Part shown: positions 1 to 7,374 of the stretch, piece by piece
Position numbering within the stretch: position 1 is the first letter of the stretch
Layout of the letters: every line of letters begins with the position of its first letter
NCBI RefSeq assembly: GCF_019355055.1
Contig: NZ_CP048411.1
Coordinates: forward strand, 3,933,501-3,997,500
DNA: 64,000 bases
Source: Pseudomonas sp. MTM4
GTDB lineage: Bacteria > Pseudomonadota > Gammaproteobacteria > Pseudomonadales > Pseudomonadaceae
Reading direction: 5' to 3'
Made by a program: the position numbers and the translations under genes
Notes under the pieces: model-generated
The model's input: the letters and a program-made list of their open reading frames with translations, nothing else
Told to the model about the DNA's origin: nothing
Databases searched by the model: none

Positions 1-687
1 CAGCAATACCAGCCAGGCCAATACCAGCCAGTGCCTGCGCAACAGCTGCTCTGGCACTGGCAGTTTGTTACCGATCCACATACCTAGGCAGGCACCGAGC
101 AGCAGGCCGCTGATACGCATGTCGAAGCGATAATAAGCTTCAACACTGCCAACCCCCCCTATTTGTAGGGCTGTCATACGCCACAGCCCCAGCAGGGCAA
201 TACCGGCAAGCAGTAACGTCAAGGCAACACGTAGGTTTCTCAAAGCCATCAGGCCGAGCAGGGCCGGTGGCCAGAGCAGATAGAACCGCTCTTCGATACC
301 CAGCGACCAGGCATGCAGCATCATTTGCGGCCCCATGCCGAATACAAGTGCCAGATCGGCCTGATAGATCAGCACCACGATCCAGTCACGGATATGGAAG
401 TAATAATCCGGCCACAACAGGGGTGCGAACAGGGCATAGAGTAGCAACAGCAGAAGTAGCGGTGGGGTCAAGCGCCAGAGCCGCTGGCGATAGAAACGTC
501 GTAGATCAACGGCGCCACTGGCCTGATGCTCCGCCAGCAGGATACGGGTGATCAGATAGCCGCTGAGGACGAAGAAAATGTCCACGCCGACATTGGCTCC
601 CGGCAACCCCGGCATGCGCCCATGGAAAAGCAATACCAGTAATATGGCGACAGCGCGCAGGCCGTCGAGGGCGGGGGAATAAGGCAT
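1..687 (-). CDS. acyltransferase 3 family membrane protein (partial, C-terminus outside window)
   Basis: The reading frame is open for 229 codons from an ATG at 687 and runs off the left edge. It starts MPYSPALDGLRAVAILLVL and has the family hallmarks: a His in the first helix (LLFHGR), FFVLSGYLIT, and WSLGIEERFYLLWP near residue 125. These membrane enzymes move acyl (often acetyl) groups onto sugars of surface glycans. The start has an AAGGAG box six bases upstream and lies 20 bases after the ABC ATPase stop, so it is probably the last visible gene of the pilin-side operon. Its substrate is unknown; a pilin or surface glycan is only a guess from position. Family call sure, role not. Confidence 0.8.
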   Translation of the reverse strand, partial: MPYSPALDGLRAVAILLVLLFHGRMPGLPGANVGVDIFFVLSGYLITRILLAEHQASGAVDLRRFYRQRLWRLTPPLLLLLLLYALFAPLLWPDYYFHIRDWIVVLIYQADLALVFGMGPQMMLHAWSLGIEERFYLLWPPALLGLMALRNLRVALTLLLAGIALLGLWRMTALQIGGVGSVEAYYRFDMRISGLLLGACLGMWIGNKLPVPEQLLRRHWLVLAWLVLL

Positions 688-707
688 GTGCCGCTCCTTG
701 TCTGTCC

Positions 708-1595
708 TCAGACAGTCTCGCTGACAATGTCGTCGAACAGCTCCTCTAGGGAATTCTGCGGATGAGCATTGAGCAAGGTGCCGCCGGCATCGGCAATGGA
801 GGCTAGGGTTGTCGGCATCTGAGCGCGTTCACAACTGCCTTTCCAGATCATTCCGGCATCCTCGACAAAGCCCGGGAGGGCCTTGGTGCCGTAGTAGCGC
901 ACCACGAGCGTGTTCTGGCTGGCCAGCATATCAGCGATGCTCTGCTGGGCACGGATGCGGCCCTTATGGATCATCAGGAAACGGTCGGCCAGGCGCTCGA
1001 CGTCATGAAGGATATGGGTAGAGAAAAACAGCGTGCCGCCGCCCTGGCGATACTCCTGCATCAGGTCGGCGACCTGGCGACGGCCCACCGGATCAAGACC
1101 CGACATCGGCTCATCCAATACCAGCAGTTGTGGCTCGATGGCGAAGGCATGGGCCAGTGCGGTGCGCTGGGTCATACCCTTGGACAGGTTGCGGATGCGC
1201 TTGTCTGCCGCATAGGCGATACCCAGGCGCTCCAGCCAGTGTTCGGTACGGCGATGGTTTTCGGGGCCCTTGATGCCGTGCAGACGCAGGCCGCTGCTCA
1301 CCACCTCGCGCGGCGTCAATTGATCGTAGAGATAGGGGTTTTCCGGCACATAGCCGACGCCCTGACGTGAAAGCGGATCATCCGCGGCGCGCCCCATCAG
1401 CAGCGCCTGGCCGGCATCGGCGCGCAATGCGCCGAATAGTATCTTGATGCTAGTGCTCTTGCCGGCACCGTTCTGCCCAATAAACCCGACCGACTGGCCG
1501 CTCTTGACGGTAAAGCCCACATCGTCCAGCGCCTTGATGGCCTTGCCCTTGCTCTTGAAGGACTTGTATAGCCCTCGCACTTCGATTGGTGTCAT
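708..1595 (-). CDS. ABC transporter ATP-binding protein in the pilin operon (PilH-like by context)
   Basis: A 295-aa ABC-2-class ATPase resembling CcmA/NosF types. Walker A is GQNGAGKST (40-48), the signature is NLSKGM (137-141 region, departing from LSGGQ), Walker B is LLVLDEP (157-163), and the H-loop is STH (192-194). About 75 residues follow the nucleotide-binding fold, as in exporters of this class. The start overlaps the stop of the preceding membrane-anchored protein by four bases (ATGA), implying translational coupling. With the permease and the anchored protein it forms a three-gene transporter beside a pilin, an arrangement like Myxococcus xanthus pilGHI, which is needed for pilus assembly. 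Homology to PilH is inferred from layout only. Confidence 0.88.
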   Translation of the reverse strand: MTPIEVRGLYKSFKSKGKAIKALDDVGFTVKSGQSVGFIGQNGAGKSTSIKILFGALRADAGQALLMGRAADDPLSRQGVGYVPENPYLYDQLTPREVVSSGLRLHGIKGPENHRRTEHWLERLGIAYAADKRIRNLSKGMTQRTALAHAFAIEPQLLVLDEPMSGLDPVGRRQVADLMQEYRQGGGTLFFSTHILHDVERLADRFLMIHKGRIRAQQSIADMLASQNTLVVRYYGTKALPGFVEDAGMIWKGSCERAQMPTTLASIADAGGTLLNAHPQNSLEELFDDIVSETV

Positions 1596-2425
1596 TGCGA
1601 ATCCTGTTGCTTCACATGATCGGCCAGCAGCGGCTGACCCTCGGCGGACAATAGATAACCCAGCTGCAGCGGGTCTTCAGGCAAAGCTTCAAGCCCGGCA
1701 TGGCCGATCAGCTCCTCAAGCTGCGACGGTGCACGCCCGTGTTGTTGGTGATATTCGTCGGCCGCTGTGCGCAGCGCCTGCAAGCCTTGTAGACGCACAA
1801 TGCGCGCGGCGAGCAGGGCGCGAAAATTCTCGTCCTTGCTCTGGTCATACATGGCGATAAGGATGCTCAGGGCGATTTCAGGGTCGTCGTCTCGCTCGTA
1901 CCACTTGGCCGCCATATCGCGCAGAGCTGCTGCATTGCCAGGATGGCGTTGGGCAGCCACTTCGGCCCAGTGGCCGGCCTTGTTCATGTCGCGCTCGAAG
2001 TACATAGCGTTGAATGCGTAATAGAACGCGGGCCACATATCCCAGTCTCGACTCTGTGCCGCCTTGAGCAGCACATCCTGCGCCGCAGCCACCTGGCCGT
2101 TCCACGGCAAGATGGCTGCGCCAACATAGTAGTTATCCTCGTGGCGAGAATTAAAGAACGCTGCGTCAGCCTGCAACTGCCCCTGAATGCGGTAGGTCTC
2201 CTGCTCGGTGATGGAAGCCGCCACCATCAGGCTACGAAACACGTTGAGGTTGGCAGCTAGGAAGGGATCTCCTGCCGCATAGGTCAGCTGCACCGGGATG
2301 GGCATGCGCACCCGCAGCACCTCGGCGCGGGCCTCCGGGCGGGCATGGTCGCGTAACAGCTGGCCGGTGACGGCAAAGCCCGCCCAGGCGAACAGCATGA
2401 TCGTCAGGACAAACAGCGTTCTCAT
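1592..2425 (-). CDS. membrane-anchored periplasmic helical protein between ABC permease and ATPase (unknown)
   Basis: A 277-aa protein with one N-terminal hydrophobic segment (about residues 3-23, an uncleaved anchor or a signal peptide without a lipobox Cys) and a soluble, mostly helical remainder. Stretches such as AGHWAEVAAQRHPGNAAALRD look TPR-like. No family is recognised with certainty. Both ends overlap neighbours by four bases (ATGA), so it is made together with the permease before it and the ATPase after it. By position it could be the PilG counterpart of a PilGHI-type system, acting on pilin in the periplasm. That role is inference; the coding call is firm. Confidence 0.75.
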   Translation of the reverse strand: MRTLFVLTIMLFAWAGFAVTGQLLRDHARPEARAEVLRVRMPIPVQLTYAAGDPFLAANLNVFRSLMVAASITEQETYRIQGQLQADAAFFNSRHEDNYYVGAAILPWNGQVAAAQDVLLKAAQSRDWDMWPAFYYAFNAMYFERDMNKAGHWAEVAAQRHPGNAAALRDMAAKWYERDDDPEIALSILIAMYDQSKDENFRALLAARIVRLQGLQALRTAADEYHQQHGRAPSQLEELIGHAGLEALPEDPLQLGYLLSAEGQPLLADHVKQQDSQ

Positions 2426-3222
2426 GTGAAATTGCGCCGCTGGAAGATCAACACGGCCAGCGCCAGTAAGGCGCCGATATAGGCCAGTGCATTGAGCGCC
2501 GCCAGTGTCATGGCCAGCGGCTCGGCGGGCAGGTCATAGAGCGATAGCACGCGCCAGTCCAGGCGCGACAGGTCGGGCAGCCAGACGTAGGCATGCTCCA
2601 GGAGCGGGCTGAACACTTGCTCATGCAGCGGGTCGGAACGCTCGCCGCGCAGGTAATCGATGGTCGGCCCCATGCCGCGTGCCGCCAAGGCAAAGGCCAG
2701 GCCGAGCAGAAACGGCAGAAAAGGTGTGGTCGAAAGGGTTGCTAGCAGCAGCGCAAAAGCTGCGACCACCAGCAGGTCCAGCCACAGGCCCAGCAGAACC
2801 AGGGCATAGCTCCAGCCCAACGCTGGCGGGCGCATCTGTGCGTATTCGGAGCCGAAGAGATACAGCAATACCCAGAAGGCCGCGCCGATAAACAGTACGC
2901 TCATGCCGCCCAGCGCGGCAACGGCGAAAAATCTCGACAATAGGAACTGCCAGCGGGCCACCGGGTAGGCCAGCATGAAATATACCGACTTGCGTTCGAT
3001 ATCGCGGGCCAGCAAGTCCTGCATCCAGACCAAAACCATCAGCAGCAGGACAATGCGCATACCGCTGAAAGCCACATCGAGGGTCACTGTCAGTTGCTGG
3101 CGGCCGGAAAAGTTGCCGGCCAGAAAGGCCATGCCCAGTAGTGCCAAGGTAGCCAGCAGTAGGATGCGAAAGCCGAGGCCACGCAAGCCCATGCGCACAC
3201 CAAGCCTTGTGAGTTCAAACAT
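2422..3222 (-). CDS. ABC-2 type permease in the pilin operon (PilI-like by context)
   Basis: A 266-aa protein with about six hydrophobic helices. It carries the pattern typical of ABC-2/NosY permeases: a cytoplasmic segment DIERKSVYFMLAYPVARWQF after helix 2, then paired helices and a C-terminal helix ending RRNFT. The ATG at 3222 (MFELTRLG) is chosen over one 21 bases earlier because GGAGG sits six bases before it. It is the first gene after the strong terminator that follows the two pilin genes, so it probably depends on read-through. It pairs with the ATPase at 708-1595 as a transporter or mechanotransmission-like complex; the substrate is unknown. Confidence 0.85.
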   Translation of the reverse strand: MFELTRLGVRMGLRGLGFRILLLATLALLGMAFLAGNFSGRQQLTVTLDVAFSGMRIVLLLMVLVWMQDLLARDIERKSVYFMLAYPVARWQFLLSRFFAVAALGGMSVLFIGAAFWVLLYLFGSEYAQMRPPALGWSYALVLLGLWLDLLVVAAFALLLATLSTTPFLPFLLGLAFALAARGMGPTIDYLRGERSDPLHEQVFSPLLEHAYVWLPDLSRLDWRVLSLYDLPAEPLAMTLAALNALAYIGALLALAVLIFQRRNFT

Positions 3223-3236
3223 GCTTGCCTCCATAA

Positions 3237-3266
3237 CAAACAAGCCCCCTAACGGGGGCTTGTTTG
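3237..3266 (-). terminator. perfect 13-bp hairpin terminator between the split-pilin pair and the ABC genes
   Basis: A 13-bp perfect inverted repeat (3237-3249 and 3254-3266) surrounds a four-base loop. Read on the minus strand it ends in a T-rich tail (TTGTTTGTT). It starts 14 bases after the PilA-C-like stop and ends 14 bases before the permease ATG, so it should release most transcripts after the two pilin genes and let a minority continue into the transporter. This fits a high need for pilin and a low need for accessory proteins. Confidence 0.88.
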
Positions 3267-3280
3267 AACACTAACCGCGA

Positions 3281-3733
3281 TCAGATCTCACGGTTGCAAC
3301 CGTTGGCTTTACTGAGGTCAAGGGTCCCCGTTACAACCAACCCCGCGCTGAGGTTTGTATCGGATTTGGCTGTGGGCTTGCCGCATTGAGAAACACTGCC
3401 GCCTACGGAGGAACCGGTGAATACGGTATAACCCTTGTTAGAACCGGCGACCACGCCCATCCGGTTATTGGCTGCATCATCGTTCAAGCCGGCAATTACG
3501 TTGGCCGACAGGGTGCCTTCAAAGTCGTTCTTAATGAAGCCAGCGCGGGATGCGATTGCCGTGAAAGCATATTGGCGCGCCAGGTTGATGTTAGTGGTCA
3601 CGTTGCCGATCGCATTATAGCCAGTCACGAGCGGGATGGTGGTAGTAGTACTACCACCGCCACCACCAGTAGCATGAGCACCAACGGAGACGAAAGCACT
3701 AGCGAAGAGAGCTGCGGCAATAATCTTTTTCAT
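3281..3733 (-). CDS. secreted PilA-C-like partner protein of the short pilin
   Basis: A 150-aa protein with a clear Sec signal peptide (MKKIIAAALFASAFVSVGAHA, cut after residue 21), then a Gly-Ser-Thr-rich start (TGGGGGSTTTT) and a small globular domain. Only two cysteines are present, C117 and C146, enclosing the C-terminal stretch in the manner of the disulfide loop of type IVa pilins. There is no prepilin motif. It begins 19 bases after the short pilin stop with AAGGAA eight bases upstream, so the two are co-transcribed. In Geobacter a short PilA-N is followed by a secreted PilA-C (Spc) that stabilises it; this pair has the same design. Sequence similarity to Geobacter PilA-C was not shown here, so the role is inferred from architecture. 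Confidence 0.75.
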   Translation of the reverse strand: MKKIIAAALFASAFVSVGAHATGGGGGSTTTTIPLVTGYNAIGNVTTNINLARQYAFTAIASRAGFIKNDFEGTLSANVIAGLNDDAANNRMGVVAGSNKGYTVFTGSSVGGSVSQCGKPTAKSDTNLSAGLVVTGTLDLSKANGCNREI

Positions 3734-3752
3734 CGCAAAAATTCCTTTTGAC

Positions 3753-3929
3753 TTAGTTGGAGTTGGCGATGCCGCCGGTCAGGATATTACGAGCGTCGGA
3801 TTGCGCCGACTTGTCGTAGCCCTTGGCTTGGTAATCCTGGAATTGCGGAATGGCGACTGCAGCCAGGATTCCGATGATCGCGACCACGATCATCAGCTCA
3901 ATCAGGGTAAAGCCTTTTTGCTTCTTCAT
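3753..3929 (-). CDS. short type IV pilin, prepilin leader plus alpha-1 helix only (PilA-N-like)
   Basis: A 58-aa prepilin. The leader MKKQKG is followed by [20 protein letters not shown], with F1 and E5 of the mature protein intact for PilD processing and assembly. The mature chain is only 52 residues and stops just after the helix (ending GGIANSN), about 90 residues short of a Pseudomonas pilin. Past the universal N-terminus it shares with Geobacter sulfurreducens PilA (recalled sequence) F24, Y27, K30, Y32, A36, S38, D39, R41, N42 and T45. The ATG at 3929 has AGGAG nine bases upstream; an in-frame start further up is unsupported. It is divergent from pilBCD, where pilA normally lies. Probably the major pilin subunit, acting with the secreted protein encoded next. 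Confidence 0.85.
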   Translation of the reverse strand: MKKQKGFTLIELMIVVAIIGILAAVAIPQFQDYQAKGYDKSAQSDARNILTGGIANSN

Positions 3930-3975
3930 TGGAAAGCTCCTGTGTTGGTGAGGTCGTTGGACCTGTAAATACAGG

Positions 3976-3991
3976 AGCAGCTTCTGTGCCA
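3976..3991 (-). promoter_or_regulatory. candidate sigma-54 promoter of the short pilin gene
   Basis: On the minus strand the sequence reads TGGCAC-AGAAG-CTGC, against the consensus TGGCAC-N5-TTGC: a perfect -24 box, exact spacing and one mismatch in the -12 box. It lies 47 bases before the pilin ATG, so the untranslated leader would be about 37 bases. Pseudomonas pilA is transcribed by RpoN with PilR, so this is the expected promoter type and suggests the unusual pilin is under the normal pilus control. Confidence 0.75.
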
Positions 3992-4440
3992 GGCGAAGCG
4001 GGGTAGCTGGTTGGAAGTTTGGGGTTGTGCGGTAGCTCACTTTTCTGTGGCTTTGCCAGTGCGGTGTTTTGGCGCGGGATTAGAGGTGTCGAATGCGGGT
4101 TTTAGCCGCAGGGCGCGCCTTACAAAAGAGCAGGTTGTGCCTGGAGCTATGCTGGACTTGGGTTCGCGGTGCCTTTGGGGTGGGAGTTGTGTTGGTGGGT
4201 CAGTCTCGGTGAGCGCCTTTCCTTTATATAAAGGTAGTCGGCTGCGTCATCGTCGCGAGGGTGCGCCTCCTGCAACGATAAAGGCGCGATTTGGTTGGCG
4301 ATAGCCGTCACCCCTATCGTCAAAGCACCCCTTACAGTCAGCAAGTGACAAAAATTGCCACTTTGTTTCTGCGCGTTTGGCTCTCCCTAGGAACTGCGTT
4401 ATAAGGGCGCGATATTTATTCAGCCTTTATAGGCAATTTA
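3992..4440. other. divergent pilin/pilB intergenic region
   Basis: About 450 bases with no convincing gene; a 65-codon minus-strand frame at 4147-4344 lacks coding character. It contains a 14-base palindrome (CCTTTATATAAAGG, 4221-4234), an inverted repeat CGATAG-N9-CTATCG (4299-4319) and the pilB promoter near 4377-4405. PilR sites upstream of the sigma-54 promoter would be expected between about 4040 and 4130 but cannot be pinned down by eye. No tRNA was found here, although pilin exchange in P. aeruginosa is associated with a tRNA-Thr next to pilA. Confidence 0.5.
4377..4405 (+). promoter_or_regulatory. candidate sigma-70 promoter of pilBCD
   Basis: TTGGCT (4377-4382) and TATAAG (4400-4405) are separated by 17 bases and lie 35 bases before the pilB ATG. 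Spacing is ideal and each box differs from consensus at two positions. No other good candidate lies close to pilB. Confidence 0.5.
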
Positions 4441-6144
4441 ATGAACGAAAACGCTCCTCTCGGTGGTTTAGCTCGCCAGTTGGTATTGGTTGGTCAGCTT
4501 GATGAAAAGGTCGCGCAGCAGGCCCAGCAACAGGCCCAGCGTAATCAGGTGTCGCTGGTTTCCTGGTTGGTGCAGAACAAACTGATAAAAAGTCGGACGG
4601 TGGTGGATGTCGCTGGTGAGCAGTTTGGCGTTCCGTATTTCGATCTGAGTGCTCTGGACAGGGAAACCCAGCCTACGGACCTGATTAGCGAAAAGCTGGT
4701 ACGCCAGCACCGTCTGCTTCCACTGCAGCGTCGCGGTAACAAATTGTATGTCGCGATTTCCGATCCAACTAATCATCAGGCCATCAGCGATATCCAGTTC
4801 AACACCGGGCTTTCTGTCGAATCGGTGCTGGTTGAAGATGACAAGCTTGGCGAAGCGATTGAAAAACTGTTCGAGTCTGCCGACGCTGCGATGGATGGGC
4901 TTACTGATTCTGATCTCGACGAGTTGGATGTCGAGATTAGTGGTGGCGCCAATGAAGAGGATGGAGGGCACAACGAGGCCGATGATGCGCCGGTTGTGCG
5001 CTTCGTCAACAAGATGCTGCTAGACGCAATCAAGCGCGGCTCGTCGGACCTGCACTTCGAACCCTACGAGAAATCCTATCGGGTGCGCTTCCGTACCGAC
5101 GGTGTGCTGCATGAGGTAGCGAGGCCGCCAGTGCAGTTGGTCAGTCGAATTTCCGCGCGCCTCAAGGTCATGGCGGCGCTGGATATTGCCGAGCGGCGCA
5201 AGCCGCAGGACGGCCGGATCAAGATGAAGGTCTCTAAGAGCAAGTCCATCGACTTCCGTGTCAACAGCCTGCCGACGCTATGGGGCGAGAAGATCGTGAT
5301 GCGGATCCTCGACTCATCCAGCGCCAAGATGGGCATCGATGCGCTGGGCTATGAGGAAGAGCAAAAAGCGCTGTACATGGCTGCGCTGAAGCAGCCGCAG
5401 GGGATGATTTTGGTCACCGGCCCAACGGGATCGGGCAAGACGGTTTCGCTGTACACCGGCCTGAATATTCTCAATACCATCGATGTGAATATTTCTACTG
5501 CTGAAGACCCGGTGGAGATCAACCTCGAAGGCATCAATCAGGTCAACGTCAATCCGCGTCAGGGCATGGACTTTGCCCAGGCGTTACGCGCCTTTTTGCG
5601 TCAGGACCCGGACATCATCATGGTCGGCGAAATCCGCGATCTGGAAACCGCCGAGATCGCCATCAAGGCGGCGCAGACAGGCCATATGGTGATGTCAACG
5701 CTGCATACCAACAGTGCCGCTGAAACCTTGACCCGCCTGCGCAATATGGGGGTGCCGGCATTCAATATCGCGACTTCGGTCAACTTGATCATCGCCCAGC
5801 GTTTGGCGCGCAAGTTGTGTCCCGGTTGCAAGAAGCCGGTCGAGGTGCCGCGCGACGCCTTGCTGAAGGAAGGCTTTCCAGAAGACAAGATCGGCACGTT
5901 CCAGCTTTATGGGCCGGTGGGTTGTGACAATTGCAATGGCGGTTACAAGGGCCGTGTCGGTATTTATGAAGTGGTTAAAATCACGCCTGCTCTACAGCGG
6001 CTTATCATGGAGGAAGGAAACTCCATCGATATCGCTATTCAAGCGCGCAGAGATGGCTTCAATGATTTGCGTCTTTCGGGTCTGGTCAAAGCCATGCACG
6101 GCATCACCAGCCTGGAGGAAGTCAACCGCGTGACCAAGGATTAA
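4441..6144 (+). CDS. pilB: type IV pilus assembly ATPase PilB
   Basis: A 567-aa hexameric extension motor on the cytoplasmic side of the inner membrane. An N-terminal T2SSE domain precedes the ATPase core. Visible are Walker A GPTGSGKT (327-334), the Asp-box region, Walker B with the PDIIMVGEIRD segment, a His box (STLHTN), and the tetracysteine zinc site made of CPGCKK and CDNCNGGYKGR. Length is normal for the family. It starts a tight operon: two bases separate it from pilC. The Shine-Dalgarno is weak (TAGG). It looks intact, so the pilus machine is conventional even though the pilin is not. Confidence 0.97.
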   Translation: MNENAPLGGLARQLVLVGQLDEKVAQQAQQQAQRNQVSLVSWLVQNKLIKSRTVVDVAGEQFGVPYFDLSALDRETQPTDLISEKLVRQHRLLPLQRRGNKLYVAISDPTNHQAISDIQFNTGLSVESVLVEDDKLGEAIEKLFESADAAMDGLTDSDLDELDVEISGGANEEDGGHNEADDAPVVRFVNKMLLDAIKRGSSDLHFEPYEKSYRVRFRTDGVLHEVARPPVQLVSRISARLKVMAALDIAERRKPQDGRIKMKVSKSKSIDFRVNSLPTLWGEKIVMRILDSSSAKMGIDALGYEEEQKALYMAALKQPQGMILVTGPTGSGKTVSLYTGLNILNTIDVNISTAEDPVEINLEGINQVNVNPRQGMDFAQALRAFLRQDPDIIMVGEIRDLETAEIAIKAAQTGHMVMSTLHTNSAAETLTRLRNMGVPAFNIATSVNLIIAQRLARKLCPGCKKPVEVPRDALLKEGFPEDKIGTFQLYGPVGCDNCNGGYKGRVGIYEVVKITPALQRLIMEEGNSIDIAIQARRDGFNDLRLSGLVKAMHGITSLEEVNRVTKD

Positions 6145-6146
6145 CC

Positions 6147-7370
6147 ATGGCGCAGCAGAAAGCGTTGAAAACCAGTGTGTTCACCTGGGAAGGCACTGAC
6201 CGCAAGGGCAGCAGGATCAAGGGAGAGCTGTCTGGCCAGAGCCCGGCGCTGATCAAGGCGCAACTGCGCAAGCAGGGCATTAATCCGCTTAAGGTGCGCA
6301 AGAAAGCGGTCTCGCTGTTCAGCGCGGGCAAGAAGATCAAGCCGATGGACATCGCGCTGTTCACCCGGCAGATGGCGACCATGATGAAGGCCGGTGTGCC
6401 GTTGTTGCAGTCGTTCGACATCATCGGTGAGGGCTTCGACAATTCGAACATGCGCAAGCTGGTGGATGACGTGAAGCAAGAGGTGGCCGCTGGTAACAGC
6501 TTCGCCGGTTCGTTGCGCAAGAAGCCGCAATATTTCGATGACCTTTATTGCAACCTGGTGGAATCCGGTGAGCAGTCCGGCGCGCTGGAAACCTTGCTGG
6601 ATAGGGTCGCAACCTACAAGGAAAAGACCGAGCAGCTCAAGGCTAAGATTAGAAAGGCAATGACTTATCCGATAGCAGTTATTGTGGTGGCGGTCATAGT
6701 TTCCGCGATCCTGCTGATCAAGGTGGTGCCACAGTTTGAGAATGTATTTCACGGTTTCGGTGCGGAACTGCCTGCTTTCACCATGATGGTGATTGGGCTC
6801 TCGCGCTGGCTGCAGGACTGGTGGTATCTGGTTATCGTTGGGATGTTTGCGGCGGCATTTCTATTCAAGCATAGCTATAAGCGCTCGGAAAAATTTCGCG
6901 ATGTGCTGGATAGAGGGCTCCTCAGGTTGCCGATTGTAGGCAACATTCTTTACAAGGCCGTTGTGGCGCGTTACGCGCGAACTCTTTCGACTACCTTCGC
7001 TGCCGGCGTACCACTTGTCGATGCGCTGGATTCGGTAGGGGGTGCCACTGGTAACGTAGTGTTCCGCAACGCGGTCGCTAAAATTCGTAACGATGTGTCC
7101 TCCGGTGTGCAGCTTAATTTCTCGATGCGTACTACCGCGGTGTTCCCCTCAATGGCGGTTCAGATGACGGCCATTGGTGAGGAGTCAGGCTCGCTGGACG
7201 AAATGCTGGATAAAGTTGCGGGTTTCTACGAGGACGAAGTGGACAATATGGTCGATAACCTGACGACTCTGATGGAACCCATGATCATGGCGGTGCTGGG
7301 GGTGCTGGTGGGGGGGCTGATCATCGCGATGTACCTGCCTATCTTCCAGCTTGGCAGCGTGATCGGTTAA
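6147..7370 (+). CDS. pilC: inner-membrane platform protein PilC
   Basis: A 407-aa GspF/PilC protein with two repeated T2SF domains: an N-terminal cytoplasmic domain containing ALFTRQMATMMKAGVPLLQSF, hydrophobic helices near residues 173-192 and 215-240, a second cytoplasmic domain starting YARTLSTTFAAGVPLVDAL, and a C-terminal helix (MIMAVLGVLVGGLIIAMYLP). It couples PilB motion to pilin insertion. It begins two bases after pilB and ends four bases before pilD. PilC is required for natural transformation in P. stutzeri. Confidence 0.97.
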   Translation: MAQQKALKTSVFTWEGTDRKGSRIKGELSGQSPALIKAQLRKQGINPLKVRKKAVSLFSAGKKIKPMDIALFTRQMATMMKAGVPLLQSFDIIGEGFDNSNMRKLVDDVKQEVAAGNSFAGSLRKKPQYFDDLYCNLVESGEQSGALETLLDRVATYKEKTEQLKAKIRKAMTYPIAVIVVAVIVSAILLIKVVPQFENVFHGFGAELPAFTMMVIGLSRWLQDWWYLVIVGMFAAAFLFKHSYKRSEKFRDVLDRGLLRLPIVGNILYKAVVARYARTLSTTFAAGVPLVDALDSVGGATGNVVFRNAVAKIRNDVSSGVQLNFSMRTTAVFPSMAVQMTAIGEESGSLDEMLDKVAGFYEDEVDNMVDNLTTLMEPMIMAVLGVLVGGLIIAMYLPIFQLGSVIG

Positions 7371-7374
7371 CTCA

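Noticed and set aside
3281..3929. A single pilA gene broken by a nonsense mutation or frameshift
   Set aside because: The 150-aa product has its own ribosome site and Sec signal peptide, and the frame after the short pilin stop does not continue a pilin. The two parts look like complete genes.
4147..4344. 65-codon minus-strand frame in the pilin-pilB gap
   Set aside because: No ribosome site, no recognisable features, and it spans the likely regulatory region and palindromes.
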